A stretch of 64,000 bases of DNA from Pleurotus ostreatus/Saccharomyces cerevisiae fusant (lineage: Eukaryota; Opisthokonta): NCBI GenBank assembly GCA_024196135.1, contig JAMQCK010000031.1, positions 1-64,000 on the forward strand, written 5' to 3'. Under the pieces are notes generated by a model. That model was not told the origin of the DNA. It worked only from the letters and a program-made list of their open reading frames with translations, and searched no databases. The translations under genes were made by a program, and so were the position numbers. Below are positions 58,533 to 64,000 of this stretch, in pieces (the first letter of the stretch is position 1; every line of letters begins with the position of its first letter).

Positions 58533-60609
58533 ATGGCTGAGTTCACACTCCGGGACCGCATGAGGAATGTCTCCCTGATCTTCGCGTGAGTGCAGGTGCT
58601 TCTCGACGACGCGTCACATGCGGGGTAGACGCTGACGATACCCCAATGCTATAGATGCGGGACGGCACTGTTCTCGGACGGTACGCGAAGGGAAATCATG
58701 GAACGATGAGTGGGATTGCTGACGAGTGCGCGCTGCAGGCTACGCGAACAACGTGATCGGTAGTGGTGAGTGATCGCTGCCTCGACGACGACCCCGGCAC
58801 TGACGGTGATCGCAGTCAAGACCTGTACGTGCTCTCATTGTGCGCGTCTGTCAGTGCAGAGGCTCATCTAATGCAGACCTCACCCGCATCTACGGCCCCG
58901 ACATCCTCGAGCACCATGACTTCAGCACCATCCTCTCCTCCGTCGCCTTCGCTGGCACGGTCGTCGGCATGCTCGTCTTCGGTGCGTCGCATAATCCCCC
59001 CACGAAAGACCCGAGTAGCTGACGGCGTGCCCCACCCTGACAGGCTACCTCTCCGATAAGATGGGACGCAAGTTCGGGATGATGACGGCCACGGGTATCG
59101 TCGCGTTCTTCTCCTTCCTCTCAGCATGCTCGCAGGGTGTGAGCACTGATGGATTGCTCGCCATGCTCTGCGTGATGCGGTGCGTCTTCATCACCTCCCC
59201 CATCCACTCGCTTCTGAAGACCCACTCAGATTCTTCATCGGCATTGGCATTGGCGCTGAATACCCGTGTGGTTCAGTGTCAGCGTCTGAGCAGTCAGAAG
59301 GCAGCGCCATCGCAAAGGGAACCCAACACCGATGGTTTACTCTCGCCACCAGTGCGTCATTTCCCTTCGTTCCCTCAGCAAGCACTCATCCGCGCAGACT
59401 CCATGATCGACTTTGGCTTCGTCATCGGCGCCTTCGTCCCCCTGGTCCTTTACTGGATGTGCGTGATTTACACCCACCAGTAGACACCTACTCACCTATG
59501 CCTGTAGCTTCGGCGACAACCACCTTCGCGCCGCCTGGAGAGGTTCGTTGGCGCTCGGTACCGTCCCCGCCGTCCTCGTCTTCCTCTGGCGTCTGAACAT
59601 GGACGAGCCGGAGCGCTATAAGAAGGACTCCATGAAGCATGCGAAGATCCCGTACTTGCTGATCTTGCGCCGCTACGGCTGGCAGCTCGCCGCCATCTCC
59701 TTCACCTGGTTCCTCTACGATTTTATTACGTGAGTTCAACTCTCGCGCGCATGTATCCTGTGAGTACTGACCCTCGCAGGTATCCTGTACGTGTGTTCCA
59801 GTTGTGTAGATAGCCGTTGGACTGACGGAGGCAGTTCGGCTTGTACTCCTCTACCGTTGTGGACAGTATCACTGGCGGCGCCACGGCGCTGAACGTTGTT
59901 TTTGGCTGGAGCGTTGTAATCAACGCGTTCTACCTGCCCGGGACACTCAGCGGCGCCTTCATCGTTGATTACCTAGGCCCGAAGAACACCATGGTGCGTC
60001 CATCCCCCTTGCACACTGCATCCTTCCACTCACCGACGCGCAGATCTTCGGCCTGATCATGCAAGCCATCATCGGCTTCATCATGAGCGGATGCTACAAG
60101 CAGTTGTCCGAGCACATCGCGGCCTTCGCCGTCGTATACGGCATCTTCTTGTCCTTCGGCGAGGTCGGACCAGGCAACTGCCTTGGTTTGCTGGCAAGCA
60201 AGACGTCCCCGACGGCCATCCGCGGCCACTTCTACGGTATCGCGGCAGCCATTGGAAAGATCGGTGCATTCGTGGGTACGTGGGCCTTCCCGCCCATCAT
60301 TGAAGCGTTCGGTGGCTCGACAACCGACCGCGGCAACACCGGTCCTTTCTGGATTGGGAGTGGTCTTGCTGTGTTGAGCGCGATTGTGACGTTCTTATTC
60401 ATTCGGCCTTTGGAGCACGATGGCATGCTGGAGGAAGATGCTAAGGTATGTTCAATTCGTCTGCGGGGTGGGCTGAGGTGCTAATGGTACTTCAGTTCCG
60501 CGAGTATCTCGAGGCGAACGGATACGACACCTCGCAGATGGGTCTTATAGACACCGTCTCGAGCGTGTCCGTCGATCTTGAGAAGGACAAGAAGGAGATG
60601 ATGTCGTAG
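58533..60609 (+). CDS. MFS transporter, phosphate/glycerophosphodiester (Git1)-like
   Basis: Predicted plasma-membrane H+ symporter of 480 aa. Thirteen exons: 58533-58585, 58655-58680, 58739-58765, 58816-58824, 58877-58981, 59044-59179, 59230-59351, 59398-59458, 59508-59729, 59780-59786, 59835-59993, 60044-60445, 60496-60609. The ATG has a GCCACCATGG context. Features: FSDGYANNVIGSV in helix 1, GYLSDKMGRKFGM (the MFS loop 2-3 signature), FIGIGIGAEYP, NHLRAAWRGS, WFLYDFITYPFGLYSS, and SFGEVGPGNCLGLLASKTSPTAIRGHFYG near the end. This pattern fits phosphate and glycerophosphoinositol transporters. Exons 4 (9 nt) and 10 (7 nt) are micro-exons; without exon 10 the TYPFG stretch is lost and the frame breaks. 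The exact substrate is uncertain. Confidence 0.93.
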
Positions 60610-60819
60610 GGGCGCTATCAGTGTAGATATGCTTGAAGGGAAGTTCTATACGTTGTCGTTATGTTGCACGCCGCATTGTTATGATCACGTCGCTAAATTA
60701 TATTGTCTTGGGTCTTGCGCGCATTCATTTGCTGTGGCGGAAGATGGATGAAGGACAAAGAGTACATTGGAATGACGAGAGCCCAGTGAAGTAGGTGTTA
60801 TGGATGGTGGTGTAAGTGA

Positions 60820-61312
60820 TTACTGCTGCATAGCGTTATCGTCCTTCTTGGCAAGCTCTCCCCTTCGCGAGGTCAGTTCACGGCGAGTTGTCAAGGCCAC
60901 GCTGACGCACCTCAACTGCTTGCTGAAGTCATCGTCAATATCGTCATCATCCCAGTTGTCCTCCCAGAGCTTGTCTCCTCCTGACTTTGCAGCACCGGGC
61001 GCGGCGCCGTTCAAGTGTGCCAGATCGGTCTGCGAGTCGTCCCAGTCTGCGGTGGAGCGTGAGCATGCGCATACATGAGAGTATGAGCATTGGGACAGCT
61101 CCAAGGCTCGTATTGGAGGTCCACTGTGCCATGACCCCGCGAGAAGGATGAGAAGACAGGACCACGATCTCACCTTGTACGGGGAACTCCTCGAATTCAT
61201 CGTCCTCTTCCAAGACCCCAAGATGCGGGTTTGATTCTTGTGGCGAGGGCTTCGTGGGCACAGAGTCCGTGCCTTTCGGCGCGGACGCAGATGAGGATGC
61301 GGCGGCGGACAT
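60820..61312 (-). CDS. SEM1: Sem1/Dss1 26S proteasome lid subunit
   Basis: Small acidic protein of 105 aa; exons 61312-61174, 61046-60911, 60862-60820. Diagnostic acidic segments: LEEDDEFEEFPVQDWDDSQTD and LWEDNWDDDDIDDDFSKQLR. These are the Dss1 motifs that bind the proteasome lid, the TREX-2 complex (Sac3-Thp1) and BRCA2-like partners. The N-terminus is Ser/Ala-rich and longer than in yeast. Intron 1 is 127 nt. It converges on the MFS gene and shares strand with the next membrane protein. Confidence 0.94.
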
Positions 61313-61560
61313 GATGATGGTTAGGGACAAGAGACGCGAACGTCTTTCGAAATGACGCGTCGCGTCGAGGATTCGGCATTTGCCGTCTGAGCGGGACGCG
61401 TGACACGGTCACCAAGTTGAACTTCGAGAAATTCGTCGTTTCCATCTCACGAAAAAGTCTGATACAATACAGTGCCCAAATCTGTACCATACAGCAAGAA
61501 CATCGATCCACTCGTCTGCCCTGAATATACAGCCTGGGAAACCCATCCTCCCTATGCAAA

Positions 61561-62952
61561 CTATACGATCTCATGCGGCTCTTCCTTGACGTGTACGAAG
61601 TCCGTCCTACCGTTCCCCCGAAGACTCTCCTGCCTTGCCCAGCTTTCGATTTGGGCGACCTGTAGCACGCTCTCACGCGGAGTCGCAAAGTTCACAGTAG
61701 TGTTCTGCTGCATGACGCCGAGCTGTACTTCCACCGCGGGATCGTCATCGCGTTCGAGCGCGGCCCAGATCACAATGAGCGTCGGGTAGGAGCCCTGTAA
61801 GAAGAGGTCACGTAAGGGAGAGGTGCAGCAAGAGGTTGGCCTGAGCTCACGGAGATACTTGCGCCGACCGCGGCAATGATCTCGCCCCAGTGCTGTATAC
61901 CGTGCTGGGTGATGCCGGCCGCGAAGAACGCCAACTACAGATCGCAAGGTAAGCCGAGGGTTTCCAAACATGAGTGATAGCACGCACGCAAAGTCCGCAG
62001 TACATGGTACCAGAGATGCACAACACCAGCAGGGCTTTGAAGACGCGCTGCGTGTATTCTCTCGAAGTGATCCCCGACATCATGAACTTATGGTGAGTCC
62101 TGCTCGGGAGGTCAGCGCATGGATTTCGTTACCGGGCTTCATACGTCTCACCATGCCCTGATCCCGGTCATAGTGGTGACCACGATGTTCGTGAGGAGAG
62201 TGGGCAGCGTGAGGATGAGCGAATACCAGTATTGATCCTCATAGTATACCAAGATTCGCTCCCAGACAATAATCCCTATATCCGCGAGCAAGCCCACTGT
62301 CCAGCGGAGTCAGAGAGACAAGTCCAGAAGCAACGTAGATATCACTCACAATAGCTGATCGTCAAGCACGCTATGAGAATAAAGCGAGCCTTCCTGATGT
62401 GCCGCCATATCACCCAAGCCCGCCACACGACCACAGTGTCGCTTAGCATGAACTGATATTCAAGACTGAGTCGCTTGACTACGGCAAGGTAACGAGACGA
62501 GCGCACCATGATGCGAAAGATGACATTCTGTGCGATCCAGCATCGTAAGAAGTTCGGGTCCTCCTCCGTCGCCCGCCCCGCCATGATATTAACGTAGTCC
62601 CGTAGCAGGACGATGTCGATGACGACAAAGGTAGACGCCAGACAGAACATGGCCGTCGTCACGACGAGCAGCCCGAGCCGGGCCCGAGAGGTGCGAATGC
62701 CTCTCTTTCTGTAGATATTCAGTACGACGCGGTGGGCAGATAATCGCTGATAGGCTCACATCAAAATGTACGCTGCGCTGAAAAAAGAGACTGCGTGAAG
62801 AGCTGTCGATGGTCAGTCAGGACGCGTATCCATAGATCTCTTTGGTACGGACCATAGAAAGAGTACTCGATAGCCGCATAGGCGAGCTCATATCGCAGGA
62901 AGCTGATAGTGGCATCGTCGAATACAGCCTCCTCAGAGGACGACTTAGCCAT
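61561..62952 (-). CDS. Multi-pass fungal membrane protein, copy 2
   Basis: Paralogue of the gene at 54236-55812, in inverted orientation, 336 aa. Exons: 62952-62853, 62790-62760, 62708-62507, 62452-62350, 62296-62152, 62099-61988, 61934-61851, 61794-61561. Exons 4 to 7 have exactly the lengths of copy 1 (103, 145, 112, 84 nt) and all intron phases agree. Shared signatures: IAQNVIFRIMFMLSDTVVVWRAWVIW, LPTLLTNIVVTT and SYPTLIVIWAALERDDD. The N-terminus (MAKSSSEEAVFDDATISFLRYELAY, in part) and the C-terminal tail differ; the tail is acidic and shorter. Function unknown. Confidence 0.87.
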
Positions 62953-63589
62953 CGGTGCGCTGGAAGCTGACTGCTTGACCTGTCGGGGCGTCCGCGCCAA
63001 GGAAGAAGACCCAGCCGCAAGCTCCAGCTCTTATGCATCTGCTGGTGGATTAGGATGACGACCAGGATAGACGCCGAATATGATCCTGAGAACGCAGAAC
63101 GCCTTTAGCCATCCGTAAACGTTTATGAGAGTATGCTCCTGAGAGGCCAGGCACGCCAAAAGTGGCTCAGAAGCATTCATCGTAGCAAGGACCCCATGGA
63201 ACCCGGCTCCGAGGCCTCAATGAGCAGCGCGAAGGCTCGGATTGCGGGCGTCAGCATACAGATAGACCTGGACGACCATGCTATGGCGGGGTCCGGTCCT
63301 TCAGCTACTCGACGTCTGCAATAAGGTCACTGAGCCTATCCGGGAAAGCAACGTCTCACGCACGAAGGTTCTTTCTCTTCGTTGCTGCGGCAACTGAATG
63401 TAGATACCCCGCCAAAGAGAGGGCGGCGCGCTGCTCACATGTCAATAGAGCCAGAAGACGATAGTCCGTGAGAGACAAGATAGCAAGCGCGTGGGCGTAA
63501 GCGCATCGGACCCGCAGAACCGCTTGGCGCGTGATATAGCGAGTGCATTGCATTGTTGGTTGTGGCGAGCCCGAGCCAGTCGGTCACTG
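62953..63589. other. Spacer between membrane protein copy 2 and PARP gene
   Basis: About 0.64 kb: promoter of the membrane gene and 3' flank of the PARP gene. No coding region is supported. Confidence 0.55.
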
Positions 63590-64000
63590 CTAATCGTACA
63601 GAACGAGATAGGCGGGGCGTATGGCATCGTTGGAGTATACTACGACCTCGTCATAGTTCAGTTGTGCACCAACCTCCCCCAGGACCTGAGGATGTCAGAG
63701 GCGGATTGGAGGAAAAGAACATTGTACGTACTGAGTCGTAGCCGACGGGCGGTGTCGTTAGGGAGGCGTTGTCGTAGCGCATCTTGTACCCTCTGCCGAT
63801 GACGACCTTCGCCAGAATCATCGCCTTCATAGTTGACCACCTATCTGTACTCAGGGAGTAGTCATCGGACCTAATCTGCGTCAAACAAACTTGTGATGAA
63901 GAGCACGTTATGACTACTAACTTGGAGGACGTCGAGGACGTGTAAATCCCTCTACCAAACCTGCGTACTGGGCCTAAGTTCGGGACTTGTCATCCGAGTA
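63590..64000 (-). CDS. PARP-type ADP-ribosyltransferase, C-terminal end of catalytic domain (partial)
   Basis: The last three exons of a gene that continues past the right edge: 63960-63922, 63870-63732, 63685-63590 (stop). Spliced, they read FGRGIYTSSTSSKSDDY, then KAMILAKVVIGRGYKM, LTTPPVGYDSVLGE and LNYDEVVVYSNDAIRPAYLVLYD. This is the second half of the PARP fold: the Tyr of GIY and the Glu of NYDEVVVY are two of the His-Tyr-Glu triad residues, so poly- or mono-transfer with a glutamate is possible. The His-containing strand and any N-terminal domains lie outside the window. The acceptor at 63871 (GATTAG) was chosen because it restores SSKSDDY. The protein would transfer ADP-ribose from NAD to protein or nucleic acid targets. 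Confidence 0.88.

Overview
The window looks like nuclear DNA of an agaricomycete basidiomycete, probably a wood-decay polypore-type fungus. Genes carry many short GT-AG introns (about 45-65 nt) and share high GC and C/G-ending codons. Families typical of Agaricomycetes are present: three FunK1-type fungal protein kinases, two DUF6699 proteins, multi-pass membrane proteins with the VVWRAW signature, a GH17 glucanase, a thaumatin-like protein and a PL1 pectate lyase. All exon models were spliced by eye from reading frames, splice sites and family knowledge. Every model keeps frame through all junctions, but none has transcript support.

Layout. 0-6.7 kb: tail of a CENP-B/DDE-transposase-like protein (cut by the left edge), a short-chain dehydrogenase (+), and a membrane-anchored GH17 glucanase (-). 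7.8-15.6 kb: two copies of a small two-TM protein with PPxY motifs face opposite ways around a Sac7-like RhoGAP and a Sec14/CRAL-TRIO protein. 15.6-19.8 kb: a minisatellite-rich spacer and a SUN-domain nuclear envelope protein (-). 20.8-25.9 kb: two tandem DUF6699 genes and a thaumatin-like gene, each with a clear TATA box. 26.2-41.8 kb: tRNA-Thr, FunK1-1 (-), prolyl iminopeptidase (-), a calcineurin-like phosphatase (-), pectate lyase (+), tRNA-Arg, FunK1-2 (+) and FunK1-3 (+). 42.0-52.9 kb: mostly housekeeping: Mcd4/PIG-N (16 exons, -), an F-box protein (+), Rae1/Gle2 (-) and a coiled-coil protein (-). 54.2-64.0 kb: a multi-pass membrane protein (+), a NADAR-domain protein (+), a 13-exon MFS transporter (+), Sem1/Dss1 (-), an inverted paralogue of the membrane protein (-), and the C-terminal end of a PARP catalytic domain (-) running off the right edge.

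How it fits together. There is no obvious biosynthetic cluster or operon. Wall and plant-polymer functions (GH17, TLP, PL1, RhoGAP of the Rho1/wall-integrity type, Mcd4 for GPI anchors) lie among nuclear and housekeeping genes (SUN, Rae1, Sem1). The most striking feature is structural. Three paralogue pairs (two-TM PPxY genes, FunK1-1/-3, eight-exon membrane genes) each lie in inverted orientation around 6-10 kb of unrelated genes, and FunK1-3 reads as a mosaic of FunK1-1 and FunK1-2. The NADAR gene and the PARP gene, both ADP-ribose chemistry, lie about 6 kb apart.
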